From positions 6,882,001 to 6,946,000 of the forward strand of contig CM121342.1 in NCBI GenBank assembly GCA_051530055.1: a stretch of 64,000 nt of DNA, given 5' to 3'. Below are positions 41,483-52,406 of this stretch, piece by piece. The translations under genes were made by a program, and so were the position numbers. Each line of letters begins with the position of its first letter. The stretch's first letter is position 1. The notes under the pieces are model-generated. The model was not told where the DNA came from. It ran no database searches and was given only the letters and a program-made list of their open reading frames with translations. Origin of the DNA: Neoechinorhynchus agilis (Eukaryota > Acanthocephala).

Positions 41483-42379
41483 ATGTCGACGATCCCTTTT
41501 TTGGAACTTAACGACTTCCACTATTTGATAGCTGAACGCGCACGGTCGCTTGCTTGTATCACGACATTGCAAGAAATTGTTGTTAATCAACCCCGAATTC
41601 GATTTCCCCACCTCTCAAATCTATCGGATGTTGATTTTATTGATGAACTCGAGTCTTCTACTTCTACAAATTACGTCGACCTTGTTGATTGGAATGTTGT
41701 TAGTAGAACAGTGAATGGACCGTGGAGTGCTTATTGCTGCAGAAACTCTTGGATTCTTGAGTTCGACATAAGATTGAAAAATACTTGGACCAAGGAGGAA
41801 GCCGCAGAACTGTTGAGCATTGTTTGGCATGAGTTCTCTAACCATGACTGGCCGAAGATCGCTGCTCGATTAAGTCGCCCGGACAAAAGAAGATCCGCTT
41901 TTCAATGCGCAAAACAATTCGCTCTTACTGATTCAAAGAAACATTCAACTAAGCTCAGCAAGGAGGAAAGCGACAGATTAATGAATATTATCGATCGAGA
42001 AAGTATTGGGTGTTATATCCCCAGGAAGAGTGTCGCTTATGAGTTTCAATCCCGAACACGCGAAACTCTTTACACTTATTATAGACATCTCCCTCGAAAA
42101 GGAATTCGAGGTACATGGACGATCCAAGAGACGAACCATCTTTTGGATATAATGGCGGAACATATCCGAAAAGATCGCATCGATTACCATGAACTCGAAC
42201 GAAAAATGCCAACTCGTACTTCTGTTCAAATCCAACGAAAATTCGAAAAATTAACTGCCCTTAAATCTGTTATGAAAGATCCACACAATGCTAAAGTCGT
42301 TTTCAAGCTGTGGGATAACTTCAAACTCTCTAATGGTATTTGTTTCTGTTTTTCTCCGGCTCTACTATCATTTCGCTAG
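41483..42379 (+). CDS. SNAPC4-like protein with three to four Myb repeats
   Basis: The frame is 298 aa. A half repeat (V-D-W-N-V-V-S, residues 67-99) is followed by Myb/SANT repeats at about 101-148 (T-W-T-K-E-E...D-W-P-K-I-A-A-R-L...A-F-Q-C-A-K-Q-F), 157-203 (K-L-S-K-E-E-S...L-Y-T-Y-Y-R-H-L) and 210-259 (G-T-W-T-I-Q-E-T...V-Q-I-Q-R-K-F-E-K-L). The half repeat plus the W-P/E-x-I-A...A-F-Q-C signature is that of the large SNAPc subunit, which binds the proximal sequence element of snRNA genes with TBP. Here the second repeat has lost its first tryptophan. The C-terminus after about 270 looks frame-altered compared with the right-arm copy, which reads N-N-F-S-D-G-I-W-Y-H-F instead. Orthology is tentative; it may be a decaying or fast-evolving paralogue. 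Confidence 0.65.
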   Translation: MSTIPFLELNDFHYLIAERARSLACITTLQEIVVNQPRIRFPHLSNLSDVDFIDELESSTSTNYVDLVDWNVVSRTVNGPWSAYCCRNSWILEFDIRLKNTWTKEEAAELLSIVWHEFSNHDWPKIAARLSRPDKRRSAFQCAKQFALTDSKKHSTKLSKEESDRLMNIIDRESIGCYIPRKSVAYEFQSRTRETLYTYYRHLPRKGIRGTWTIQETNHLLDIMAEHIRKDRIDYHELERKMPTRTSVQIQRKFEKLTALKSVMKDPHNAKVVFKLWDNFKLSNGICFCFSPALLSFR

Positions 42380-42399
42380 TGACCGCGGCTGAGTTTGCA

Positions 42400-43925
42400 C
42401 TTCAGGAAGGTTTAAAAATTCAACGAGAGTTCTTGACCTAATTGAACTGTTGAGCGTGGTGAACAAAAAGGTGATAATTGAAAGCTCTATCATGTTGTTG
42501 ACCTAATTGATAGCTGTCTAATTGAAAGCTCTAGAAGCGTGCGGTGCGCGACTAGAGAAGAATGTGGTAAAAAAGGGTTCATGATGGTCATGAAAGATGT
42601 TGCGGTGCAAAAAGGTTCATGTTGTTGTAATTTATAAGCTCTCTGTTCGCGACAGAGAAGAATGTAGTAAAAGGGTATGATGGTGTGACATAAGCTCAAT
42701 GAGCTGGGCCGAGAAGCGTGCGGTGCAAAAAGGTTCATGTTGTTGACCTAATTGAAGCTGTCTGAGCGCGACAGAGAAGAATGTGGTAAAAAAGGGTTCA
42801 TGATGGTGTGACATAATTGAAAGCTCTATGACTGGGGCTGGGTTCATGTTGTTGAGCGCTGAAACGTGCTGATGTTGTTGACCTAATTGATAGCTGTCTG
42901 AGCGCGACAGAGAAGAATGTGGTAAAAAAGGGTTCATGATGGTGTGACATAATTGAAAGCTCTATGAGCTGGGCCGAGAAACGTGCGGTGCAAAAAGGTT
43001 CATGTTGTTGACCTAATTGATAGCTGTCTGGTCGCGACAGAGAAGAATGTGGTAAAAAAAAGGGTTCATGATGGTGTGACATAATTGAAAGCTCTATGAG
43101 CTGGAAGCGCCGAAAGCGTGAGCGCGACAGAGAAGTGCAAAAAGGTTCATGTTGTTGACTAATTGATAGCTGTCTGAAAATGCGTTGACCTAATTGATAG
43201 AGAAGAATGTAGTAAAAAGGGTTCATGATGACATAATTGAAAGTATGACCTTCTTGCACGCTTCTGGGCCGAGCTCAAAGCGTGCGGTGCAAAAAAAGGT
43301 TCATGTTGTTGACCTAATTGATAGCTGTCTGAGCGCGACAGAGAAGAATGTATGTAAATGACATGATGGGTCAGATTGACATAATTGCTCAGGTCAAAGC
43401 TCTATGATCCCGGCTGATTACCGAGAAGCGTGCGGTGCAAAAAGGTTCATGTTGTTGACCTAATTGATAGCTGTCTGTTCGCGACAGAGAAGAATGTGGT
43501 AAAAAAGGGTTCATGATGGTGTGACATAATTGAAAGCTCTATGAGCTGGGCCGAGAAAGCGTGCGGTGCAAAAAGGTTCATGTTGTTGACCTAATTGATA
43601 GCTCTCTGTTCGCGACAGAGAGAAGAATGTGCAGGTAAAAAGAGGTTCATGAACAGCCTGAATTTGACATACTGGACATTCTTAAAAGGGTTCTGTGGTG
43701 TGACTATAATTGAAATGCTTAATGTATTTCTGGGCCGAGAAGCGTGCGGTGCAAAAACCGCACACATGCTTTCAATGTATTGTTGACCTAATTGCTAGTA
43801 AATTAGGGTTCAATGGTGAACATCTGAAACGCATGAAAGAAGACTGTCACGCATGCATGAAGGTTCATGTTGTTGACCAATCTGTTCGCGCTCAGAGAAT
43901 CAATTAAAGGGTTCATGATGGTAAC
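42400..43925 (+). repeat. Degenerate satellite (about 130-bp dimer), left half
   Basis: About nine to ten units, each made of two related halves of about 64-66 bp. Half A contains GTTGACCTAATTGATAGCTG and AGAGAAGAATGTGG; half B contains GTGTGACATAATTGAAAGCT and GGTGCAAAAAGGTTCATG. Units near 42,780, 42,910, 43,040 and 43,490 are best preserved; others carry many small indels. It begins directly at the 3' end of the Myb gene. Confidence 0.8.
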
Positions 43926-45170
43926 ATGACCTTTTGCACCGCACGCAGCTCATGAGCTTTCAATATTCGGTGCACCATCATGAACCCTTTTTTTACTACA
44001 TTCTTCTCTGTCGCGCTCAGAGAGCTATCAATTAGGTCAACAACATGAACCTTTTTGCACCGCACGCTTCTCGGCCCAGCTCATAGAGCTCAAATGGAAC
44101 CATGTTGTTGACTGACATGGTATTTCATCTGTCGCGAAGAGAGAAGTATAAAATTATCAAATATGACATAACCAGGTTTTGAACATAGCAAAGTGTTCTT
44201 ATTCACACCACATGAACCCTTTTTCATTCTTCTCTGTCATCAAGACTCCAGACATTTTATCAATTTTAGGTCAACAACATGAACCGTTTTGCACCGCATT
44301 TTCGGCCCAACTCTTAGAGCCAGTTATGTCACCCATCATGAGCCTCTTTTGCATTCTTCTCTGTCGCGTTCTATCAGAAGAGCTATCAATTAGGTCAACA
44401 ACATGAACCTTTTTTGCACCGCACGTTTTCGGCCCAGCTCATAGAGCTTTCAATTATGTCACACCATCATGAACCCTTTTTTATACACATTCTTCTCTGT
44501 CAGCGCTCAGGCAGCTCAGTGGATCAACAACATGAACCTTTTGAAGCTCTTAGGTCACCTGCTTTTTAAAACATCTTCCGAACATTTTTGCACTTTTGTA
44601 CCGCACGATTTATGCATTCTCGGCCCAGCTCATCAGCTTTCAATTGAGTCAACACCTCGCACCATTTTTGCAACCCTTGATTGATTAGGTCAACAACATA
44701 GCCTGACACCGCACTTCTCTGTCGCACCCAGACATGCTATCAATTAGAGTCAACAACATGAACCTCTTTTTGCACCGCACGCTATTCTCGGCCACAGCTC
44801 ATGGAGCTTTCAATTACCGCTTCACACCATCATGAACCCATTATTTTTTTACCACATTCTTCTCTGTCGCGAACAGACAAGCTATCAATTAGGTCAACAA
44901 CATTACAACCTCAGTTGAACTATACCACACATTCTTCTCTGCCCAGCTGAATAGTGCTTTCAACTGTATGTGCACCATCATGAACCCTTTTTTGAACCGC
45001 ATTCGCATTCTCTGTCTCAGACAGCTAACATATTATGGTCAACAATCTTTTGCATACGCGCATCCATAGAGCTTTCAATTATGTCACGTACCATCATGTT
45101 GTAGCCGCATTCTTCTCTGTCGCTACAGACACTATCAAGTTAGGTCAACAACATGAATTTTCGGAATTTT
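43926..45170 (-). repeat. Degenerate satellite, inverted right half
   Basis: The same units in reverse complement (for example AATTAGGTCAACAACATGAA at about 44,030, 44,265 and 44,395), even more degraded. The switch of orientation at about 43,926-43,935 is the centre of the large inverted repeat. Confidence 0.8.
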
Positions 45171-45181
45171 TTCAATTATAC

Positions 45182-46174
45182 TTAAATGAGATTTTTTACC
45201 AATTGAAGTGCAAACTCAGCCGCGGTCACTATGTCGAAATGATACCAGATTCCGTCAGAAAAATTATTAGAAACAAATACCATTAGAGAGTTTGAAGTTA
45301 TCCCACAGCTTGAAAACGACTTTAGCCTGAGATTGTGTGGATCTTTCATAACAGAATTTACCACAGGGCAGTTAATTTTTCGAATTTTCGTTGGATTTGA
45401 ACAGAAGTACGAGTTGGCATTTTTCAGCTCGAGTTCATACGTAATCGATGCGATCTTTTTTCGGATATGTTCCGCCATATATCCAAAAGATGGTTTGTCT
45501 CTTGAATCGTCCCATGTACCTCGAATTCCTTTTTGAAGTTATCCGCGGCAACGAGATGTCTATAATAAGTGTACAGAGTTTCGATGTGTTCGGGATTGAA
45601 ACTCATAAGCGACACTCTTCCTGGGGATATAACACCCAATACTCTCTCGATCGATAATATGTCATTAATCTGTCGCTTTCCTCCTTGCTGAGCTTAGTTG
45701 AATGTTTCTTTGAATCAGTAAGAGCGAATTGTTTTGCGCATTGAAAAGCGGATCTTCTTTGTCCGGGCGACTTTCGAGCAGCGATCTTTTTCGGCCAGTC
45801 ATGGTCCAAAGATTCAGAACTCATGCCAAACAATGCTCAACAGTTCTGCAACTTCCTCCTTGGTCCAAGTATTTTTCAATCTTATGTCGAACTCAAGAAT
45901 CCAAGAGTTTCTGCAGAAAAATAAGCACTCCACGGTCCATTCACTGTTCTACTAACAACATTCCAATCAACAAGGTCGACGTAATTTGTAGAAGTAGAAG
46001 ACTCGAGTTCATCAATAAAATCAACATCCGATAGATTTGAGAGGTGGGGAAATCGAATTCGGAGTTGATTAACAACAATTTCTTGCAATGTCGTGATACA
46101 AGCAAGCGACCGTGCGCGTTTCTAGCTATCAAATAGTGGAAGTCGTTAAGTTCCAAAAAAGGGATCGTCGACAT
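45182..46174 (-). pseudogene. SNAPC4-like Myb gene, right-arm copy, multiply frameshifted
   Basis: It mirrors 41,483-42,379. All Myb repeats are recognisable in pieces: L-V-D-W at about 45,975, D-W-P-K-K-I-A-A-R at about 45,800, Y-T-Y-Y-R-H-L at about 45,575, I-Q-E-T-N-H-L-L-D at about 45,505. At least five small indels break the frame. Its 3' end carries a longer reading (V-S-N-N-F-S-D-G-I-W-Y-H-F-D) than the left copy. The indel density far exceeds that of the rest of the arm, so decay near the palindrome centre, or poor base quality there, must be considered. Confidence 0.75.
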
Positions 46175-46179
46175 CTATC

Positions 46180-47098
46180 GCATTGATTACTGTATTTTTA
46201 CATAAATGATTCGAAAAAGACTTTAAAGAAAATATCCTGTCTAGCAATCTCTTCTTCTTTAGCTTTAAATTGATGTCCCAAGTAACATATAAAATCATCC
46301 AGTTCAGTCAACTTTTTATCGATTATTTCATGACATAAAAGATTTGAAATCAACAATTCCTCGCAGCAACACGAGCTTCTTCGGAAAGTGGTGATTGGTC
46401 AACGCAAAGACTGGAACCTATATTCGAATCGTCTTGCGGATTTCATGCTTATTGCTGCAAAATCGAACTCAATCTTTCCAGTTATAATAGTTTTACCTCG
46501 AACCACGTTTCATCAGAAATTTTCAAGCCGAATAGAGCAATTAACCGAAAATCTCGTCGCCGACAACATGGAGCAACATTGGGAGGAGAAGTTCTAATTT
46601 TATCGAACGGACGTTGCGATAAGTAACGCATTAAGCAAATTTTAAAAGAATTTGTAATCGATATTTCGTGATCTTCAATCTTTACAACTTGAGAAATGAT
46701 ATGCCGAAATTTGATAAAAAATACAACAAAAATGATAACAGTGTTATGTAGGAAAAGGTGAAATTCAATTAGATAAAACACAGATAATAACCTGATAAAT
46801 ATTAAAATCAATTCTGATTATATCTTCAGAGATTTAAATTGGTTCAGAAACCATTGAGGTGGCTTCTTAAATACAAAAAGCTTCTTTATTTACGATAACC
46901 GAAAAACAACGCCAAATAATGACATTCGTTAGTTTTTATGTGCTTTTTCATCTTTTTGTGGGAATTAATTATTTGAGAAATTAAAAAACGACCATTGCCT
47001 GCGTGTAACCCCAGCGTACAAAAATAGGTTAAACTATATGGGAAAATAAAGTTAACAAAAGTTCATAATAAAAAAGAGCTACAAATTTAATTATGACA
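46180..47098. other. Myb upstream region and right-arm-only segment
   Basis: 46,180-46,745 mirrors 40,900-41,475. 46,750-47,095 (AT-rich, no gene seen) has no counterpart on the left arm, where LINE 3' end and upstream region meet directly at AAAAGGTGA. Confidence 0.5.
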
Positions 47099-49450
47099 TC
47101 CCGACGTTGCCAGTATACTGGCAGCATTCCCTCGCCTTGTCGCAATTACTGATTCATTGACCCGAGGAAATTTCTCGAGCGCGGTTCTCCCGTCAACCTT
47201 TTTCGTCCCAAATCGTTGGAGGAGATCGCTGATGGGCCCAAGGCTCCATACGTTTCCACGGCCAAAGGGGCAATGGTAATTCCTTTGGAGCTCTCTTCTT
47301 GAACGCTTTCGTTCCTGCAGCTACGACCGCGACCTGGATAACTTTTTTGAAATCGGAAAATTACTGGGTCGCATCCCAAAAAAAGCGGTTTTCCCTCCGC
47401 CATGGAAAAACCGCACCGTCAGGTCGCTTGCTTTATAGGCGGCATAAATTACTCGGCTCTAGAATATTGGACACGTGAACGGAATCTAGGGCTTTACTCA
47501 AAATTGGGAGTTCAATTTTAGTTTCTTGGAAACTTCCCTCTGACATTTTACAACAGAGGCCGTGTCTTAAATTAGCGTCAACTATAAAGCCGCAGCGATG
47601 CGGTACTGGATACATCCTGGCCCAATCTTAAAGAAACTGCGACCCTTAACGTAGAATCCTCTAGAAGGGAGATGTCTATAATAAGTGTAAAGAGTTTCGC
47701 GTGTTCGGGATTGAAACTCATAAGCGACACTCTTCCTGGGGATATAACACCCAATACTGAGGGTTAAAGGGTCTATGAATTCAAGGATGATTTAGGGAAG
47801 AGCCCAGATTGGGATTACTAAGTGAGAGGACGAATTTCGAGGTAATTTCTTGAGATGCGGTAGTACTTCGTATGACGAAACTAAGGGGAGTGCCGACGAG
47901 TTGACAAAAGTTTCATATTTGGGCTTTTAAGATTTTGTGGGGTGTGATGTGGATCAGGGACTAAGGGCAAATCAGACACTGCGCGGATACCGAGGCGGCC
48001 AAAAGAGGTTGGAAACGTAGCCAGCCGCCAGCCCGTATCCGTAATATTTATATTAAAAAGTTTCTTTAAAAAAGAACGTAAAACCCCGTCGAGATCCGAT
48101 AAAACTCTTTTCTCCCCGAAACACGGAGCAGCGCTCAACTTATACATCAATTTCAGGATGTATATGCAATTCTTTAAAAGGAAGAAGGCTTCGTGCGCCG
48201 ACAGCTCACATGCTCTTGTACATAATAATTCGAGCTTCGGTATGTGGGCCTCGAGGTCCTTTGAGACATTTTCGGCGAAAATGGGGCTTCCGAGGAGATA
48301 AATTTCGTATTTTGTAACCTCGCGCACCCTGGGAGCAACTTGCCGAAAATCTGGGATGATCGTCGAACGTGAACTGCCATCGAATCCCTGAAAAAGGATT
48401 TCGCATTTTTCGAAATTCAGTTTGAGGCCCAAGTTTTCTGCTTCGCTTATAATCGTTTGTAAGTCCCCTAAAAAATCCTGGGGATTACCGCCGAGTGTGG
48501 CGTCATCCAGGTACCAGCCGTTGAAATGAGAAATTAGTGATTGTACCAATTCATTGATTGTACACGCGAATCCAATTGGACCAAGGGGGTCACCCTGCTG
48601 AAATCCACATTGGCCAAATAATCTGATTTTTGTATAGAAGAGGGTTTTATTGGAGTAGGCCGATAAAAAGTAGGGGTAGCTTTCAGGGATAAAATCTTTG
48701 ATGGAATCCAACATTTTCTCTCTGAGGAAGGAGTTGAAGGCGTTTTTAAAATCTAACTTTAAGACGACCAAAGGAGCCTTTGCTACTTCAAGATGGTCGC
48801 GGAGTACGTGAGTAATGGCTTCGGCACCACAAGATGTGCAGCATCCTAGCTGGAAAGGCCTCAACACCCCCCCCCCAATTTCTGCGAAACTTTCTTACAT
48901 ATTATTTTAACTGCAAGTCTCCGAAGAGTGCAGCCGATGGCGATGGGACGAATCCCGCCATCTTTTTTCGAAAGCCCACAAAGAGAAGCCGAGAAGAAAA
49001 GCCGGATTACGAATTCGCTAAGAGAACCCCGGGATGAAAGGGTCAACCACTCTGACCAGTGGAGATTCCAGGAGTTTACCCGCAACACAGGTCGAGAAGG
49101 ATAACATATCTTTTGGGTGTTGAGGACGCAAACCGTCAGGTCCGTGTCCTGAAGCGTTGGCTTAGGAGGAAATAGCTTTTTTAAATTCATTGAGGGAAGT
49201 TGGGTCCGGCGCTACTTGTGGAAAGTTAAATACCGTCGCTCCATTAAAATTGGGTTGCTTATTTTAAAGAGCCTGATACGTGGCTTCATGGTTGGGGGCG
49301 AAATCTTCGGTTGAGGCTAAAAGTCGAACAGCTCCGCGGATGTCTCCATCGGATAATTTTGCCGAAACTCGCTCAATTTTATATACGGCGGAAAAATTAA
49401 AAGAATTTATCGATTTCGATATTTCGGCATAATATTGTGTCTTTATCAAG
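47099..49450 (-). mobile_element. RLE-type LINE, right arm, chimeric
   Basis: On the minus strand this mirrors 38,505-40,895 and contains the longest RT frame in the window (48,867-47,881). That frame has L-D-F-K-N-A-F-N-S, F-Q-Q-G-D-P-L-G-P, G-W-Y-L-D-D-A-T-L-G-G-N, and the thumb up to I-R-A-V-S-D-L, which makes it the best RT domain present. Downstream, 47,667-47,965 is foreign (see separate entry), and the endonuclease end (47,099-47,666) carries the 20-bp deletion after GGGATGCGAC and the CCTATAAAGC variant of the 3.2-4.65 kb copy. It is a mosaic of at least two LINE copies. Confidence 0.8.
47667..47965. other. Foreign 299-bp patch: Myb exon piece plus Jockey-like LINE piece
   Basis: 47,667-47,758 is the reverse complement of Myb gene sequence at about 42,002-42,094. 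It follows the left copy (word CGCGTGTTCGGG) and not the nearer right copy. 47,759-47,965 is the reverse complement of about 5,398-5,608 of the Jockey/CR1-like LINE. Together they replace 292 bp of RLE-LINE (39,985-40,277 on the left arm). Confidence 0.75.
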
Positions 49451-49559
49451 ATTTCTTGTTATTTCGAAACCAAATATTGCTACGAATTGAAAATCTGCTT
49501 GACTACGATCCGATATTATAGCGTCTTCTAGTCATCGCTAAAGAACTGTTGCCAAACCA

Positions 49560-49770
49560 GATTTTAAAGTTGGTCTACTTTCCCATTTGTTTAAATGCTT
49601 TTCAATAATTTGTTCTTACTCAAAAATCTTCGGGAAGTGGAATCTGTGCTTTGCCAACATGCAAAGATTGGCACTTCTGTTAGAATCATCTTATGAATTC
49701 CATGCGATTTGCTGCAAAATGGATCTCTCAATCTTTCCATTGGTTCATTTACCAGGAATCATCTATAAGA
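49560..49770 (-). pseudogene. Relic of the Myb-gene 5' region (module 4)
   Basis: Mirror copy of 38,190-38,400, a decayed piece related to 41,180-41,300. No coding capacity. Confidence 0.5.
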
Positions 49771-50239
49771 AATTTTCAAAATGAGTACGTTTTTGAATCG
49801 AAAATATACATTACTCCTCAACAGCAAATAAAATAATTAAACCAATGAAAGCAGAGTAAAGTATACAAATGACAACATGGCGCAATATTCGGGCAGAGCC
49901 AATAAGCGGCTGCGTTTTGACTCAAACAAAGGCCATCACTGCCGAGTATTCTTATCCGAATAAACAATACAGCCTTCGTTCAATTTTGTTGGGCAAAATT
50001 TAAGAGGTAATCTCTTTATTCGGATTACGATGCAGCTATTTTCTTAATTTGAATTTTTCGTTTGTTAACAACTCAGATTTCTATAACACGCCATAACTTG
50101 AAATAAAGTCAACCAATTTACTGTCTATTAAGTCTTTGAGTCCAATTTCAATAAAGAACGATTGATTTTTGTGTAACCAACGATCATCGCAATCAAACCA
50201 AAACAAAGAGTCTACTAATATATTAAACTAAATATCCTA

Positions 50240-51467
50240 TCAATCCTTCTCAGATTGTTTCTCGGAACGATCTTTCTCAGCCTGAACTTCTGCACTTATC
50301 CGCGCGGCAGATATTAACATTGAGTTCAATGTAGGCGTCCAATTCTTCGATGGAACATTCGATGGTCAGTTTATTGCTTTGCTGGAGTAATTCACCTTGG
50401 GCCGACGATAAATTTATTAATCTGCCGGGGTTTGTAGTGTTTCTTCTAAGAAGGGCGAGGGTTTCAAAGGTTCAGTTGCACTTCGGTTTAGTGCTCGATT
50501 CTTGCATTCTGGTTCTCCGTGATTTTGTTCGTGGTTGTTGCTCAATTTGGTCTAACGGCACTCCGCGCTTTAAAGATTTTTGCCCTTGCTTAATTGAAGA
50601 ACATTTAAGATCTCCTGTTCGCATCGCCGCTTTTTTAGTTTTAACGGCTGAACTTGTTTTTGCATCCAAAAAACCTTCGATGATCGCACAGGAATTACAA
50701 TAGTAAAGTTCATTTCGACGGTATCTGATTCGGCTTACAACAACTTTGCATCGATTGCATTGACGTTGAACTTTTGCTCGTTTCGCCCGCGTAGAACTTG
50801 TTTCCGGGTGCTTGCGTTTTGTCGGTTCAATGGTTCTTTTGTTGAACGCTTCATTGAAACTGTCTTCATTTTGGTCTTGACTTTGCTCGACAGCAATATT
50901 CGTTTGGTCTTTTGGAATAATGGCTTCTATGCATTTCTCACAAAGACAGAGTCCACAATAATCAAACAATTTAGAAATTTCACTCATTCCACATTTAATG
51001 CAACATCGAATATCGCCAGTTTCTCCAGTCTTGTCTTCTAATTCTGGGTTCTGCTTCACTCGCTTTTTAGTATCTTCAATGTCGGTGTGAATTTCTACGG
51101 CGCCGTCAACTCTGTTCTCAATCTTTATCTTTCCCGCTTTTTTCGCATCGATACTTGTAACGGAATCATCGTTCAATACACATTTTACACTCACATTCGC
51201 AATCTTGCTTACATTGAGAAGCATTTTTAAACCGCTCAATCTTTCTGCCAAAGTTTCGTTGGTTTCTTTAAGTTCAACGTCCAGCAATCCCTGACGAGAT
51301 ATTTCTAGCCCTTGATTCACTTTTGGTTCACTGTCATGGCCGTCAATAATTTTGATATCGGTAAGATCGATTTGTTCAGTTGTTGACCTTTCTCGCTCTG
51401 CGTTCTCAAGCTTGTTGTCCACTTGAGCAAGAATTTCTTGAAGAACTTCAATAATCTCAGGATTCAT
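50240..51467 (-). pseudogene. Two-finger short form, right arm, frameshifted near the end
   Basis: The Met at 51,467 opens the short-form protein: acidic N-terminus, alternative middle, fingers 4-5 with C-x2-C-x16-C-x2-C spacing, and a basic stretch. The frame is lost at about 50,490, where GGTTTAGTGCTC lacks two A's found in sister copies (GGTTTAAAGTGCTC), so the last 75 or so residues are displaced after E-S-S-T. Before that it is open for 331 codons from 51,467. E-A-I-I-P-K-D-Q and E-D-S-F-N-E-A are shared with the long-form copy at 30.4 kb, not with the left-arm partner. Confidence 0.78.
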
Positions 51468-52406
51468 TGTATAGTTTGCTGTTCTGAATATTAACTTAAT
51501 AGATATTTTCGTTGAGGATTGGAGAATTGTGAGATGTTCGTAGTAATGCTCGTTAGCAATTGTAAATGTATTGGATACGCTTTTATTCTTTTCGCCATAA
51601 CCCAAATATAACAAACAATTATTTATTTTGCTTATTTATTGATGACTATTTGCTGTAATTTCGCGATTATTATATAGCTTTACGAATCACTTGTTGATTA
51701 TAACCGCTGCTTACATTTGAGAGAAATTATGTAAACCGTCGATCGTGTTTACGGTTCGGTTCTTTTCGCGATCATCATTTGATTATCAACAAAACTTAAA
51801 TCGACGACACTTTTTGTAAGCCCAATAATGGTTTGATGGCATAGTTGATAAAATTTTCGTGCGGCGATTTCATTTCAAAAACAATACTTAATTTCCATTC
51901 ATTGCATCCACATTAATTTTTTCATACGAGAACGCCACTTTACGAGTATTTTTATTCTGATTTTCTTGTCGACATTATCAACATCACTGTTTAATAAACA
52001 AACGAATTTTCTTCATCAGGTCTCTAGGTTTTTCGAAAAAAAACCTATTACGATTAATTGATTTCTATTTTTGAAGACTGGCCGGCGGGCAATTTTTCTT
52101 TATCTATGTTCGGCCTTTTTCACGGCTGATAATTTTCCTTGAGCCCACAGCCCACTGATCTGGTTCACGGAGGCGCATAAAATCACACAATACCCGGATT
52201 TTCAGTGACCAATTTTAAAACCGTGAAGTATTTTTTATAAAGAAATAAATAATCTTATGTTTTATTTCTGCTTATCTTTGTGCACTCAGCTACCACTTTT
52301 AAACTTTAAATAGTCCAAAAATTAAAATAAGAGCCGAAAATGTTGATTAAGCACTATAGTAACTCTAAATGTTTTGAAAGCTTTGAAGCTGTTTTTGGAA
52401 GTAACA

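Noticed and set aside
42490-43259. Overlapping minus-strand open frames rich in M-N-P-F and H-S-S-L repeats in the satellite
   Set aside because: They follow the DNA repeat, change frame at every unit and have no start or flank conserved between units. They are shadows of the satellite, not genes.
42400-45170. A CRISPR array or centromere
   Set aside because: Units of about 65/130 bp are contiguous without unique spacers, too degenerate and too few for a centromeric array, and animal sequence surrounds them.
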